Origin: Exophiala sp. HKRS030
Taxonomy: Eukaryota > Ascomycota > Eurotiomycetes > Chaetothyriales > Herpotrichiellaceae
NCBI GenBank assembly: GCA_023897205.1
Contig: JAHWDD010000009.1
Span: 124,001 to 188,000, forward strand
Reading direction: 5' to 3'
DNA length: 64,000 bases
The number at the start of each line of letters is the position of its first letter. The first letter of the stretch is position 1. The position numbers were made by a program, and so were the translations under genes. Shown here one piece after another: positions 43,880 to 55,668 of this stretch. Below the pieces are notes generated by a model, which saw only the letters and a program-made list of their open reading frames with translations, did no database searches and was not told the origin of the DNA.

Positions 43880-45811
43880 CTAGCCCTCCACCAATGTCTG
43901 CTTCGGGCCTTTACCCAATAATTCCAAAGACCGTTGAGCAAGGGCAATGACTTCGCCTTCGCCCTCCTCGCCATCTTCGTCATCCGACTCAACATGTTTG
44001 TCGGCAATGGTCTTGACCATCTGAATGATATCCTCGGCCTTTGCGACAAGTCCAACCAGCTTCTTGTCTTCGGACTCCAAAAGTTGTAGTAGGGTCCAGA
44101 TTGCAATGTGCTGGAAGGTCGGGTCACCACTGGCAAGGAATCGTTTCAAGTATCCATGGATTCCGCCATTTGGTTCGGACCAATCTCTCACAAAAATCGA
44201 ATAATCACCGACTTTGGACGAAAGATTGCCTAGTGCGGCTGCACTGTTGCCTTGAACCTCAACACTTTCTGAATCTGTTAGGGGAATAAGTACTTCAAAC
44301 ACGCCTAGGCTCAATAAATGTGATTTGAGTTCATCACTCAAGGCCAGCACGGCAATAGCCGCAGTCATTTCGGATTGGACACTCAGAGGTACTGTCAGAA
44401 CCAGCTCCTTGCACTTCTGTACGGCACCTGCTTCCAAGACAAGCTGCTTGTTTCGATCGGAACTGGCAGCAAGATTTCGCAAGGTCGAAATGGCATGACA
44501 TTGAATTTCTTCGTTGTCAGTGGATCCTAGAAGGTCGACAAGAGGCTTCAGGAAGCCTGCGTCAATTATGGGGATTCGTTCAGAGGATGAATGGAGATGT
44601 TGCGAATGCAAGCAACTGCAGAAAGAATCAAAGGGAGATAAGATGATTGAAGAAGCCGCAGAAGTGGGTGCAAGCCTCGAGCTCGAACAATCTCGAGTTG
44701 ATATTTCTCATCGGAGGCAAGGTTTCGAAGGGCGAGAGCGGCTTGGCATTGTACTTTGGGAGTTCCAGAATCCATGAGCGACACCAAGGACTGAACGAGT
44801 CGAGACTCGGTCTGAGCAAGCTTCTTCCTGTTGGAGGCGTCGACTGCAATATTGCTAAGTGCCGTCGTGCAGTAGTATTGAACATCCATGTCGGGGGATG
44901 ATAGAAGTTGGACGAGAACAGGGATAGCGCCGGCGTTCACAAGCTGTTGACGATTGTCGTCTGGCATTTGTCAGAGACGGTCGAGGTCTCGGGGATAATT
45001 CTAAAACTCACCTGAATGTGTCATATTCAGCAGTGCACCTGTAGCATTTCTTTGCACGCGCATGTCCTTTGATTTTGCCAATCTTGTCAGTGGTCCCAAG
45101 GCTCCGGATCGTGCGATTTTGGCCTTGTTCTCTTCGTGCGTGGCGAGATTAGTGATGCAACCAACAGCGTTGCACTGAACCTCGACGTTTGGCGACATCA
45201 TTTGTCGGATGAGAGGGGAAAGTCCACCAAGCTGTACTATAGCAACTTTGTTTTCGGCTACCAAGATTAGCGATATTCAATTCTGGGGGAATTGAAGAAC
45301 TCACTGTTCACAGCCAGGTTACCCAGAGCGGCACTTGCTGCCCTCTGCACCTCAATATCTGGATTTTGTAGTAGAAACAAGATGGGCTCGAGGGTGTCTC
45401 GATCGACTTCTCTTACGTCTGGGACGGGTCAGTGTCCATATTCAGAGCTTTTGGTCTCTCGATGACGTACCGCGTTCAGTAATCTCAGCGAAAGTAAGAC
45501 TGGCACTCCTTTGTAGGTCGACATTGTCGGAATACACGAGGGTGCTGAGGGCTCGAAGTGGTTCGCCGGAAAAGAAGTCTGTTTCGCCGCGCTAGTGTAC
45601 ATTAGACCGTAGTTCAAGTCATGTAGAAGAGCACGGAGCTTACATTTTCGAGATATTGCAAGAGATCAGCAACGGCTTCTCTTTCACTGTCTGCAAGAGC
45701 GGGTTCGTAGAGGGTATCCTTGGGTCTCCCTGTCACAATTTGTCAGGCGGAGAGAGGCTAGGGCGATGAGCGGAGCAAACCTTTGCAGCAAGAAGAAAGT
45801 GTATTGCCCAT
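43880..45811 (-). CDS. VAC8: Vacuolar armadillo-repeat protein Vac8 (6 exons), one apparent -1 frameshift
   Basis: Exons (complement): 45781-45811, 45644-45729, 45471-45591, 45305-45418, 45012-45257, 43880-44960. Introns are 47-52 nt with GT..AG ends and every junction is in frame. With one base restored to plus-strand gggg 44570-44573 (between HPLNESP and IIDAGF) the product is 559 aa. The N-terminus MGNTLSSCC combines a myristoylation glycine with palmitoylation cysteines. About eleven armadillo repeats follow, including [18 protein letters not shown] and [15 protein letters not shown], and an acidic stretch EDGEEGEGE near the end. Vac8 tethers the vacuole in inheritance, fusion, nucleus-vacuole junctions and selective autophagy. 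Exon 1 (31 nt) supplies only the acylation signal. Confidence 0.95.
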
Positions 45812-46708
45812 TTCGAGGAGCAGGTCCCGAGGGGACGGAGATGGAGATGTGATGGTTTTGCAGGAAGTCAAGAAGGTCGTGTTGTAGAAGGCTCGAGAGT
45901 GAATAAGACTGACTGGGGGTAAAGTCGGGGAAGCTGACTAGCTCATGAGGTTGCGTATTCCCGACGTGACGAAGATGTAGACGGCAGTTCTCGATACGCG
46001 AAGAAAGGATGCTATGGACGTAAGGTTCTGATGCGTGCGGGTGCTGGGAGATTGATGGTTGAATGAAGCCCGATGAAGTGGTGATGGAGAGTGTTATTGG
46101 GAAATGTTCGAGGTCGTGCGTTGTTGACCGATTCGACTGCGGAACCGAGAGGAGAGAAGTCGAGGAAACCGCGGCGTAGGAAACGTCAGTGCACAATCGT
46201 GGCAGGCACGACTAGAGTAGTTGATGCTGATCCAGGCGGCTTCGGAAGGGAATTGATCAGGTGTACATGCTGTCGCAGCAGCATCGGGAATGGGGATGGG
46301 CAAGGCTGCAGGCAAATGTTGGAATGATGGTGGCCATCATGAGCCTTGAGATGCAGTAGCAACTTGCAAACACGTGCCTTTGTGTGGGAGCTTTAACCAA
46401 CTAACTACCTAGGTAGGTAGTTAGACACCCACTAGGTAGTTGAACAAGACTGATTAGCGCCCCGTTGCTCAATGTGCTGTCCAATCCGGCCGAGGTTATG
46501 CCCATTAATTTGTGCCTCTAACCAAATAATTATGCCTGCTCCGTAAATTTCGCTACACCAGCGGATATGGATACGGACACCTCTTGGGAGGCCGATGTGC
46601 CTCTGAAATCCTAGCTAAGGCCTCTCGAGATAAAGTGAAGTTCGATTTCATGAAACTGATTTTGCCCCTGCCTAGCCATAACTGCTCCTAGATACTTTCT
46701 CTTTCAGT
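45812..46708. promoter_or_regulatory. Divergent intergenic region, VAC8 / NAD(P)-binding protein
   Basis: Promoters of both genes. It includes a short ctaactacctaggtaggtagttag palindrome-like tract at 46399-46423, of the TAGGTA low-complexity type also seen at 18.6 and 28.4 kb. Confidence 0.45.
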
Positions 46709-47383
46709 ATGAAAGTCATTATCTCCGGCGGTACAGGATATATTGGCAGTGAAGTGCTCAGGCAGTGTATACAAAATTCTAGGATAACATCTCTCATTGT
46801 TCTCACGCGCCGAGATATCGAGGAATTGGCTACGGTTCCTAAGGTCAAGGTAATCATTGTGAAAGACTTCACGTCCTACGATGGAGCTACTCTGAAAGAG
46901 CTCGAAACAGCCAATGCAGCGCTCTGGTGTCTTGGAACGAGCACCGGCGATAGGACTGTGGACATCGAATACCCTCTTACCTTCATCCGCGCCATGAAGA
47001 CCAGAGCTTCCGCCTCGACAGAGTTTCGGTATATTCAATTGAGCGGAGCGTTCACAGAACCGCCTCCACGGCCGGGTGAGCAGGAACGGTCGTTATGGTT
47101 CTTCGCCAACGGCCGTCGTGTGAGAGGCGAAATGGAAGCCAAGATATTGGACACAACTGTCGAAGATCCTCAGCGCCCCTTCACCGTCTACCTTGTGAAA
47201 CCGGGTGGTGTGTTCAAGCAGAGTGCTGCATTCTTCCAGAAGTGGATCTTTGGCAGTTCCCTATCTATTCAAATCAACGACCTTGCTAGAGTGATGCTTG
47301 ATCTAGCTATCAACGGAAATACTCAAAGGGTTTTCAGTAATCAGGAAATTATCGACTATGCAAACTCTTTGCAAAAGAGTTAA
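46709..47383 (+). CDS. NAD(P)-binding Rossmann protein (atypical SDR / epimerase-like)
   Basis: A single exon of 224 aa. The N-terminus has the atypical SDR nucleotide-binding signature GGTGYIG (residues 7-13) after a beta strand (MKVIIS). LTRRDIEEL follows, with an Arg pair that could favour NADP. Then come VIIVKDF, ALWCLGTST and a YIQLSGA strand. There is no clear catalytic YxxxK; VYLVKPGGVF occupies the region where substrate-side strands lie. It resembles NmrA/HTATIP2-like fungal proteins. It may be a redox enzyme or a redox sensor; substrate unknown. Confidence 0.8.
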   Translation: MKVIISGGTGYIGSEVLRQCIQNSRITSLIVLTRRDIEELATVPKVKVIIVKDFTSYDGATLKELETANAALWCLGTSTGDRTVDIEYPLTFIRAMKTRASASTEFRYIQLSGAFTEPPPRPGEQERSLWFFANGRRVRGEMEAKILDTTVEDPQRPFTVYLVKPGGVFKQSAAFFQKWIFGSSLSIQINDLARVMLDLAINGNTQRVFSNQEIIDYANSLQKS

Positions 47384-48543
47384 TATGAAGGAGATGTGCG
47401 TATGGCAATACAATGGCTCATGTGAGGATTTCAATTGGTTTCCCGGATGCCTTGGAGTACGAGGGATACAGCCTCTGAGCAGTACAACAGTCGTGGATAG
47501 CCGAAGTCTTGCGCATGCGAAGTTATGGCCACTCCCTTGATGACACGAAATCGCAGGCTTTGACCACTGCTGGCCGAGCAGGTGCTTCTACACCCAATAT
47601 ACACCGAATCCTTGACGATAGGACCGCTAGCGCCCCCGGACTGGGAATGATAATCTTGATCTTGACCATCAACCTTACTTACAGCAGATTGACGGCATAC
47701 ATTGGTGATACTTACGATAGTGGAAAAGGCTCTAATCGTACTGTGCCCGTAATTGTCTTGGAGGCAGAAAGCTCTCCAGAAATAGACCCTTAGTCTAGTC
47801 AGCCATCCCTCTTACAAAGATCTCCGTATTTCAGCGCATGTCACGCGGCAGACATGTTTCGTACCGAAATACTTGGCACGCTGTGATGATAGCATGAGAG
47901 TCGCTACAAGCTAACTACCTTCGGTGCTCTAACTTGATTTCCCACCTCAGGTCATTGTACACCATAGCGGTTTACATACACGACCCTTTTCATCAAGCAG
48001 ATGCGTAAGAGAGGTCATGAGCTTGAATGATGGTAGCCTTCGTGGAAGCCCCTCGAACTGCACCCCAACTTTTCCAAGCTAGAAAGGTAGACATCGGTCT
48101 CAGGCATTTTTAGATGAACAAGCCAAGCTACAGCCGTTTTCACATGTCACGAAACGTCATCAACCATACGTAGGTCGAAATCAGGCTTAGAGGAAGGATC
48201 ACAAAACAGCAGCCGCGTTGGAAGATCTGATCGACAAATCAAAAGTAAGAATCAAAAGTTATTCTCGAGATCAAACAATCTGAATATTAATACTTGAATA
48301 TCTATCAAGAAGAAACGAAATCCAAATCGGTATATCTCTCAAGCCGCTGGAGGGCGAGATCGCTAATTCCATTGCTCCATGTAATGCAGATGCGAAATGT
48401 GTGATTTCTCAAAGGCTAGTATTGATTCTAATGGACCGTTCGCTCATCGACAGAAATGCTTGGAGAATTAGGTGGCGTAAATGTGTATAATCAAAGAAAT
48501 TCGTGCCGGCTGCCACAACGAGGCTGTCAATCAGCCTTGTCGT
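47384..48543. other. Intergenic, no gene seen
   Basis: Lies between the convergent NAD(P)-binding gene and the small-protein gene. A 94-codon frame at 47.5-47.8 kb shows no motif. Confidence 0.4.
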
Positions 48544-48783
48544 TTAGTGGTGGGCAAAGAGGGGTCCCCGTCTGATGAGGGGGGTGTAGAAACCCTCAGG
48601 TTGTTGTAGTTGGTCGGCTGGCAAGGGCTTCAATTGCTCAAGAGCCTTCTTGAAGAAGGTCTTGGTCTTGCTCTGAGATGAGGTCGAATCGGTGGACTCG
48701 GCTGATGTGCGGCGGGATGATTGGGCAGCCTTATCAGCGGCGATCTGAGCCTCCTTGAGGTTGTAGTATCCAGCGTAGATCAT
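48544..48783 (-). CDS. Small (79 aa) hypothetical protein, probably highly expressed
   Basis: A 79-codon frame with ATG at 48783 in the context CCAACATG. The product begins MIYAGYYNLKEAQIAADKAA, has a Ser/Thr-rich centre and ends PLIRRGPLFAHH. It is hydrophilic, with no signal peptide or TM segment. I do not recognise the family. Support for reality comes from the upstream region: a canonical TATA box (TATAAATA) about 160 bp before the ATG, and an AAACCAAA/CAAA-rich leader directly before the start. Both are typical of abundant, inducible small fungal proteins (conidiation or stress classes). That role is inference only. Confidence 0.65.
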   Translation of the reverse strand: MIYAGYYNLKEAQIAADKAAQSSRRTSAESTDSTSSQSKTKTFFKKALEQLKPLPADQLQQPEGFYTPLIRRGPLFAHH

Positions 48784-48944
48784 GTTGGCGGTTTTAGAAG
48801 GTTGTGCTTTGGTTTGCTTTGGTTTGATTTGTTTGGTGGAATTCGATATGATGATTGGTTGGTTTGCAGGTTTGAATTGCTTTTGCTTGTATTGTATTGA
48901 TGATGCTGAAATGGGAATGCGATAGTGAAGAATGCATCAAGGGA

Positions 48945-48952
48945 TATTTATA
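48945..48952 (-). promoter_or_regulatory. TATA box of the small-protein gene
   Basis: On the minus strand TATAAATA within GGAGTATAAATATCCC. It lies 162-169 nt upstream of the ATG at 48783. Between them lies a Caa-rich leader without other strong motifs. Confidence 0.65.
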
Positions 48953-48983
48953 CTCCTTGGCTATGGATATGTTTGAAAAATTT

Positions 48984-50264
48984 CTCACTTACCTTGCTCA
49001 TTTCATGTCAACATGATACAATGGAAGGTTCTCAAAAGTCAAGACGTAAGAATCCACGCCCTGTTGCATTGTTGCTTTGAAAGAATCCACGGTCACAAGG
49101 GGGTTGATGGGAATGTCTGAGGCAGAGTCATGCGCAATAGCCAATAATACAAGCCCGTGCTCACGCCTTGCGATCCGAGGGCGTGTATGGTTGTCGTTAA
49201 CGGATGTCGTTTGTCAAGCAATGGCAAAGGCGCGTGTGAACCTTCTGTTAGCGGTTGTCGTGTGTCATAGCCAACCACGTTGCAAAAATTTTCCCGTGAG
49301 CCCTTGGAAAAAATCAGCTTAACTAAGCCTCCAAAGGCAATTATGGAGCATGCCCAGTAAGGAGTCGTGGAGAAGTGCTTGAAACCTTGATGTCAGAAAT
49401 TCAGGTGTTGGAAATTGAAAGAAGTCGACGACATGATGTCACCCACAATGAGCCACATTCAGCCGCAGACAGCCGTAGCATTTACATAAGCAAAATCCTC
49501 CCATTGGCTGCAACGAAATGTCTGGCCACTTTACCACGAGGCATTTCTCGAAATAGCACTGCCGACAGGGCCAATGCTCAATGACCACGTGATCTCCGTC
49601 GCCCGCCCTTGGACGTGTAGTGACATGAGTATTCTGCCGTCGCTTCAAACACCCCCTGTTCACCGGGATATTTGGTCAACACAGAGTCACATTCCCTACC
49701 TATCTTTGGAACACCCTACCTAGACAGCTACCTCAAAAATAGCATGCGAAATAACAGTGCGCCCTTTTGTATTATCTTACAATCTGTGTGGTTCAGAGCT
49801 GTGATGACACCACAAGATGCTCCCATCGACGATAAGATGCCCTAAGCATACATCTCGCACGACAGCTCTCGTAGTGTTTATCCTGGATGTATCACGATCC
49901 GTCGCGTCGCATCTCGTTGTTTGGTCGGCGTTGCATCAGGCCGCCACATTGACCATGATTGGGCTCTGGAGCACGCTGCTCTCCCAGGATTTATCGAGTG
50001 AGAATTGAATGTCGCGGCTGACGCGGTGATCGCGAGAATAGAAAGTGCTTGCATCTTAACCCGAAAACGCCAGATCCCTCTGCAATGTTGGCAGTTTGGA
50101 TTGCACGGATCGACAGCAGTCGCCTCTTACCAGGGACAATAATACACCTTGGTTGATCCGGGGCTTCGAGAGCGCATGTGTATACAAATACATCGTAGAA
50201 TACCCACCTCCAAACCTTAATAAACAAATATGGTGGAGTAATACAAGAGTGCGAATTGGGGAAA
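48984..50264. other. Intergenic, no gene seen
   Basis: Upstream of the small-protein gene and downstream of U1-70K. Overlapping short frames without motifs. An imperfect duplication of a gttagcggttgtcgtgtgtc-like segment occurs at about 49188-49270. Confidence 0.4.
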
Positions 50265-51552
50265 TCAATACCTTCGCTTTTGTCTCGGGTCGTCGTACCC
50301 ATCATTTTCGTGGTGTCGTTTTCGAGAACCATAGTCGTCGTTACGTCGGCCACCACCTCCCCATAACGATCGCGGTCGCGATCACGATCACGATCCCTAT
50401 CTCGGTCTCGGTCGCCTCCACGGTCTCGGTCTCGTTCACGATCTCGTTCACGCTCTCTCTCCTCATACCCACGATCTCGACCGCCTAAAGGATCTCGATT
50501 GCTTCCAGTGCCGCCTCGCTGGTCTCTACCGCCGAAACCATTCCTTCGATCCTCAAAACCACCACCTCCATAGCCACCTCTACCCCCTGGGCCACTGGGT
50601 GCATTTGGAGGTGGTGGTCCGCTTTGGTAACCACCTTGGCGACCACCAAAGCCACCACCACCTTGGTAACCAATACCTCCGCGTCCACCTCCGCCAAATC
50701 CTCCTCGATCTCCTCGGAAGCCGCCTCGAAAGCCGCCGCCACGACCTCCGAAGCCTCCTCGAAAGTTGTTGCCGCCCTGAAATCCTTGGCCGAACGCAGG
50801 CTTAGGAGGGACTTGTTTGGTATACCCACGACCACCAAGGCCTCCGCCGAATCTTCTGGGCCGCCATCCAGGCACCATTCGGCCACGTTCCACGTCCACC
50901 ACGACTCGACGATCTTTGATACGAAGTCCTTCGGTCTCTTTGTAGGCAGCTATAGCGAACGACACGCGTCAGGATTAGTCTTCTCTTGATCTTACCATAT
51001 AATGAAAGGAACGTATGGAGCGATGGGAACAAAAACAGGATATTGGCACGGAAATAAATTACCTCTCATATCTTTCTCCCGCTCATAAACAACGAAAGCA
51101 TACCCTCGGTGAGGTTTCTTTGGTTTCGGGCTTGTTTCATCTTTGACAATTCGAATTCTCTCGATTGGGCCAAACCTGCCGAACTCACGCTCGAGGTCGC
51201 TCTCTTTGACTTCATAGCTTAAGCGACCTACGAAGAGGGTCTTGGCAGCATCACCCTTGATCTTGGGATCCTCGTTAGGCTTGTAGTCAGGAAAGTCCTC
51301 CTTCTGGATTTCCAGTTGCCGTTGTCTCTTTTCAAGCCTTATACGGTCGCGTTTCTGCAGCCATGATTCTGTTGGTTGATAGTTATCCGTCTCCTTGTAT
51401 TCTTGAAGCTGGGGCAGAAAGGCTGCTAGACCAGTGAGTTGTGATTTGTTCGTGGCTCTCTCTTCAGGTCCATTATCTTGAGGAGGAATGTAGCGCAGGG
51501 GAGGACGCGGTTGGAAAAGGGCAAGTAATTGCGGAGGAAGCTTGTCCGTCAT
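50265..51552 (-). CDS. SNP1: U1 snRNP 70-kDa protein (U1-70K/Snp1), one apparent -1 frameshift
   Basis: Exons are complement of 51063-51552 and 50265-50949. The 113-nt intron (donor GTAATT, branch CCTGAC, acceptor CTATAG) is phase 1 and yields [17 protein letters not shown]. Restoring one base in plus-strand cccc 50359-50362 gives 391 aa ending DDPRQKRRY. Without it the frame runs on into non-homologous sequence as far as 49991. The N-terminal region (1-100) contains the U1-binding [20 protein letters not shown] block. The RRM spans about 104-185, with RNP2 LFVGRL (106-111) and RNP1 RGYAFVVY (149-156). A long Gly/Arg/Phe-rich segment follows, then an Arg-Asp/Arg-Glu dipeptide tract. The protein binds U1 snRNA loop I in the nucleus and defines 5' splice sites. 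Confidence 0.95.
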
Positions 51553-52559
51553 CTTTGTATTAAAGAGAGACTAAGATGAAGAAAGATGCCTTGCTGCGCT
51601 CATAAACGCGCAATCAAATGATTGCAGAGCAAGGATGATAGCAATTGTGGAGGGAGTTAATGAAGATATGATTGTTTGCAGTTGTCACTCTGCTGCTACA
51701 GCCTGTCCTGAAATTTGGAGTCGAATAGAATGAAAGCTTGGCATACATAATCACGTGATAACATCTGTTCCCAAGCTGCGATGCTAAGGCGAGAGATGGC
51801 GAGAGTGGGCGACGTGACTTGAGTTTGGTAGAAGTCCAGCAGTGCTAGCCATGAAAACGCTCGATACAATCGCAGTATCCTTTAAGTGCTCGATTGTACA
51901 TACTACAGAAAAATTGATGTGCAGTACACTTCTTTCACGGGTCGTTCTTTACCTAGTCGGCTAGATGTGATCCTAGAGCACAGCCACCTGTGGCTGACAA
52001 CCGACCGGCTTCCGAGTCCGTCCCCGGTTTGCAGTACCCGTTGTGGACGTCAAACGTTATCGTCTTATTGGAGTATGTACCTGAAGTGATTCCCCAGAAG
52101 TCTGAGCAATAGACGTATTCGTATCGAAAACGGCTACTGCCAAAACAGATCAAGATCTCCAAAAAATCCTCTTCTGAGAATCAGCCTTGTCTATGCCTTG
52201 TCAGCTCAAAGGGTGGGTTAGGGTGTCGCAGGACGATTCGAGGCCAGGAAAACTCGGCACATTTAAGTTAAGGCATCGTTGATGCAATCCAATCAGAAGA
52301 GAGTCGAGATCATACAGCAGCAGTGGTTGGAATATCCGCGAGTCGACGATGATGCCCATTAGGTTGTGACAATCCTGAATTCTTCTACCACCACGAGATC
52401 TCGCAAGATGCTCCGAAAATAGAAAGACAAATGTCCGAGTACGATGCTCCCATTTTGACAATAGTCCCAACATGAAGATGAGGTAGGAGGTCTCTATCAG
52501 ACAGTAGGCATTCTGCCTTGCAAAGGTGTATAAGTATGCAAGTGCTTCAGATTTCAGAA
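51553..52559. promoter_or_regulatory. Divergent intergenic region, U1-70K / FAD oxidase
   Basis: Both promoters are here. No motif-bearing open frame. Confidence 0.4.
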
Positions 52560-54567
52560 ATGAAGGCACGGCAAGCATTTCGAAGCAGTTCTCATCTCGT
52601 CGCAGCCATGATCGTGATTCAACTTCTAGGGGCTATCTCCGTGGCTTTCGGGCTCCCGGAAGTCATTCTCGCCGCTGCTCAACCATATTGCAAACCAGTT
52701 CCGGGATCCACAGACTGGCCCAGTCCATCCGAGTGGGAGGCCCTCAACGACACTCTGAAAGGTGTACTTGTCTCGCCTGTTCCTCCTGGTGAGGTCTGCC
52801 AGCTCTCAAGCTCTAGCTATTCCAATGACAGTTGCCAATTTGTGTTATCACAATGGTCCAACTCGACTTGGCATGCCGCCAATGGTTTCACTTCGGACCA
52901 CAACGACATCACTTGTCTGCCAGATCCAAGGGCTCCATGCTCTCCTGCGGGCTACCCTGCATATTTCGTCAATGCGAGCGATGTAGACCATGTTCAGGCG
53001 GGAGTTGAGTTTGCACACAGAACTGGAGTAAGGCTGATAGTGAAAGGTACAGGTCACGATTATCAAGGCCGGTGAGAAAACCCTTATGCACACTGCAGAT
53101 CTCTGTATGTTGATTGCATTATAGTTCCGCTGGGCGTGATGCCATATCTATTTATACGCATAACATCAAGGGTATTGAGATCAACCACCAAGACGAACGT
53201 GCAACCAAGTACGGCGGTATTGCCTCCGTCAAGATCGCTGCAGGTTCTGTCATGAAAGATATCTACGCTGTGGCTGCCATTAACAATGTGACTGTTGTTG
53301 GAGGCGCCGATCCAAACGTAGGTATTGGAGGCTGGATTACAGGAGGCGGCCATTCACCAATCAGTAGCAGGTATGGTCTTGGGGTTGATCAAGTCCTCGA
53401 GATCGAGGCAGTAATTGCAAACGGGACACTTTTGAAAATCAACGAAGATTCACATCCAGACCTATTCTGGGCACTGAGAGGAGTAAGTTTCCACCTTGCG
53501 AACAATACTCTGCTTTTATCAGTGATTGACACTGATCCCAGGGTGGTGGATCAACATTTGCTATTATAACTTCTGTGACAGTCCTGGCATTTCCTCCACT
53601 CCCAATAATCACATACCAGTTTTCCTATAATACCACAGAAAACAGCGACACCTACTGGAACCTCGTGACATATTTCCATACTCAACTCCCGAAATTGTCC
53701 GACCACGGAGTCATGGGCTACTACTGGGCAACTCCAGACGCGAGTCTGGCATTGGGCGAGACAGATTCCTCCATCAAGGGCAAAGTCTTTGGTGCATGGT
53801 TTCTTCCGGCGGACACATTCTTAGACGCCAATGCGACATTGGCCGAATTGGAGGAAACACTCAACAGCAACCCTGATCACTGGGATGACGAGGTCCGCGT
53901 CTCCCATCTGATCAACCCACCCCTGGACATCAGCCCGCTGCTGGCATTCATGCCGGGCGGATCTGTGGGGTCTGAAGTTCGCCTTGGATCGAGGCTACTA
54001 GGCCGGGGAGCCCTGACCAATGACACGGATGTGCTGAAGACAGCATTACAAAAAACATCGACACTTCCAGACTATGTGCTCCTCGGGCACGTGGTTGCAG
54101 GGAATGGCGTTAAAAATGCAACTATTGTCGGAGGAAACAATTCTGTCCTGCCAGCCTGGCGAGACGCAATCACACATGTTGGTAAGTATAATATAGCACT
54201 ATCCTTCATACCCATTGGCACAGCCTGACTTGAGCCAAAAGTCCTCCCACGAAGCTGGCCATTTCTCAACCTGACCGCGAAAGAACAAATTACCACTCAC
54301 CTGCGTAACGTGGAAGTCGAAGCTCTTCGTCGACTCGATCCAGATTCAGGCGCGTATATCAACGAAGCAGATCCGACCGAGCCAGACTGGCAACACACCT
54401 TCTGGGGTGACAACTACGAGCGACTCTTGCAGATCAAGAACGAATGGGACCCAGATGGTGTCTTCTGGTGCATCCCATGCGTAGGCCACGATCAATGGAC
54501 TGTGCAGAGTGAATTCGGGATTGAAGGAGCGATTGGTCAGACGCCTGGACGCATCTGCCGAAAGTAG
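52560..54567 (+). CDS. Secreted FAD-linked oxidoreductase (PCMH/BBE family), 4 exons
   Basis: Exons 52560-53071, 53125-53482, 53542-54181 and 54242-54567 (introns of 53, 59 and 60 nt, donors GTGAGA/GTAAGT/GTAAGT) join in frame to 611 aa. The ATG at 52560 gives a signal-anchor-like N-terminus; an in-frame ATG also lies at 52536. The FAD-binding PCMH domain contains GTGHDYQGRSSAG, whose His is the expected covalent flavin site. It also has GGADPNVGIGGWITGGGHSP, SRYGLGVDQVLE and WALRGGGGSTFAI. The C-terminal BBE segment (NYERLLQIKNEWDPDGVFWC) is intact. The second cysteine used by bicovalent members (CGVGG type) is not seen. Many N-glycosylation sites fit secretion. Relatives oxidise sugars, alkaloids or secondary metabolites, but no biosynthetic cluster surrounds it. 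Confidence 0.92.
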
Positions 54568-55120
54568 GATGATAATGAGATGAGTTGCATCATTTGACGA
54601 GAATGCACGGCACATAGGTGCTTGATCTACAGCCCTGATTCAAAGAATCGATCGGATAGAAGGAATGTGGTGGGTTTTGTTGTCGTTGCATGATGGCTTA
54701 AATGAAACTTCAATGAGCCAACGTGTCTTCCACTGCAACCAATGATGCTCAGCGTGAAGTAACATCGTATGCCTTAGTAAATTGACCAGTTCACTTCTAT
54801 CACAATCATTAAACAAACGTGCAGTTAAGCCGGCCTTGCACAATACCCACAAAGACCCAAGAAAGGCTGTGTTCAAATGACACGAATTGCCCCGACTGCC
54901 GGTCAGTCATTCAAGTCATTGATCCCGATCTGTACTAGCCTCTCAGCCTCGCGTGCAATCCGAGCTCATCACAGGACGGCAGAATTATTTGCTACAATCC
55001 CTATCTCCCATACCACCACGTCAACCACCCACCGCATCAGTGCTCACCACCTTCCGACCCCTCCTGCCTCAGGGCATCTGATTTCTGCACAAAGGACAAC
55101 CAAGCAGCGCGGCGCCCAAG
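54568..55120. other. Intergenic, mL43 promoter
   Basis: No gene seen. The part after 54.9 kb is C/CA-rich and leads into the mL43 start. Confidence 0.4.
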
Positions 55121-55668
55121 ATGCCCGCAGTCGGCATCAAGACTGTGTCTACAGCACGGGTAAGTCAAACCGAAGTCCTCACACCATTGATTGCACTTCA
55201 TACCCCGTCCTGCATCATCCTCATCTGCAATCGCTCCAACCCACGGTACACAACAGCTAACCCGATACCTTTTCTCTCAAAACACAGAACGGCGTCGGCG
55301 CCTTCATCCTGCAATGCAAACGGCTAGACCTGCACTACTGCGACTGGGCGGGCTCGTCCAAGGGCATGAACACATTCCTGACATCGCCTCTCCTCTCACG
55401 CTTGACGCGAAGTTTCCCACAGACGGAATTCCGCGTCAGTCCGCGACCGGGCAAACACCCCGTGCTGCGTGCCACGTATGTCAACGGCCGGCATAAGGCC
55501 GTGTGCGTGCGGAATCTGGAAAAACATGAGATTTTGGGGAAAGCGCAGTTTTTGCTGGGGAACAGTGGCAGGAAGAACGTCAAGGTCGGTGGCAAGAAGG
55601 TTGTCAGTTTCAACGAGAATGTGAGAGGGATTTGGAGTCCTATGCATGGTGGAATCAAGGCTATTTGA
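55121..55668 (+). CDS. MRPL51: Mitochondrial large-subunit ribosomal protein mL43 (2 exons)
   Basis: Exons 55121-55159 and 55288-55668, with a 128-nt phase-0 intron (GTAAGT..ACACAG), give 139 aa. The junction TVSTAR|NGVGAFILQCKRL reproduces the family. The L51/S25/CI-B8 thioredoxin-like domain is clear: LHYCDWAGSSKGMNTFL, VSPRPGKHPVLRATYVNG, KAVCVRNLEKHEIL. The C-terminus carries NENVRGIWSPMHG. The yeast equivalent is Mrpl51. It is imported into mitochondria and sits in the 54S subunit. The first exon encodes only 13 residues. Confidence 0.95.

Noticed and set aside
49991..50264. C-terminal extension of U1-70K to the stop at 49991
   Set aside because: It arises only if the frameshift at 50359-50362 is ignored; the restored frame ends at 50265 with the expected C-terminus.
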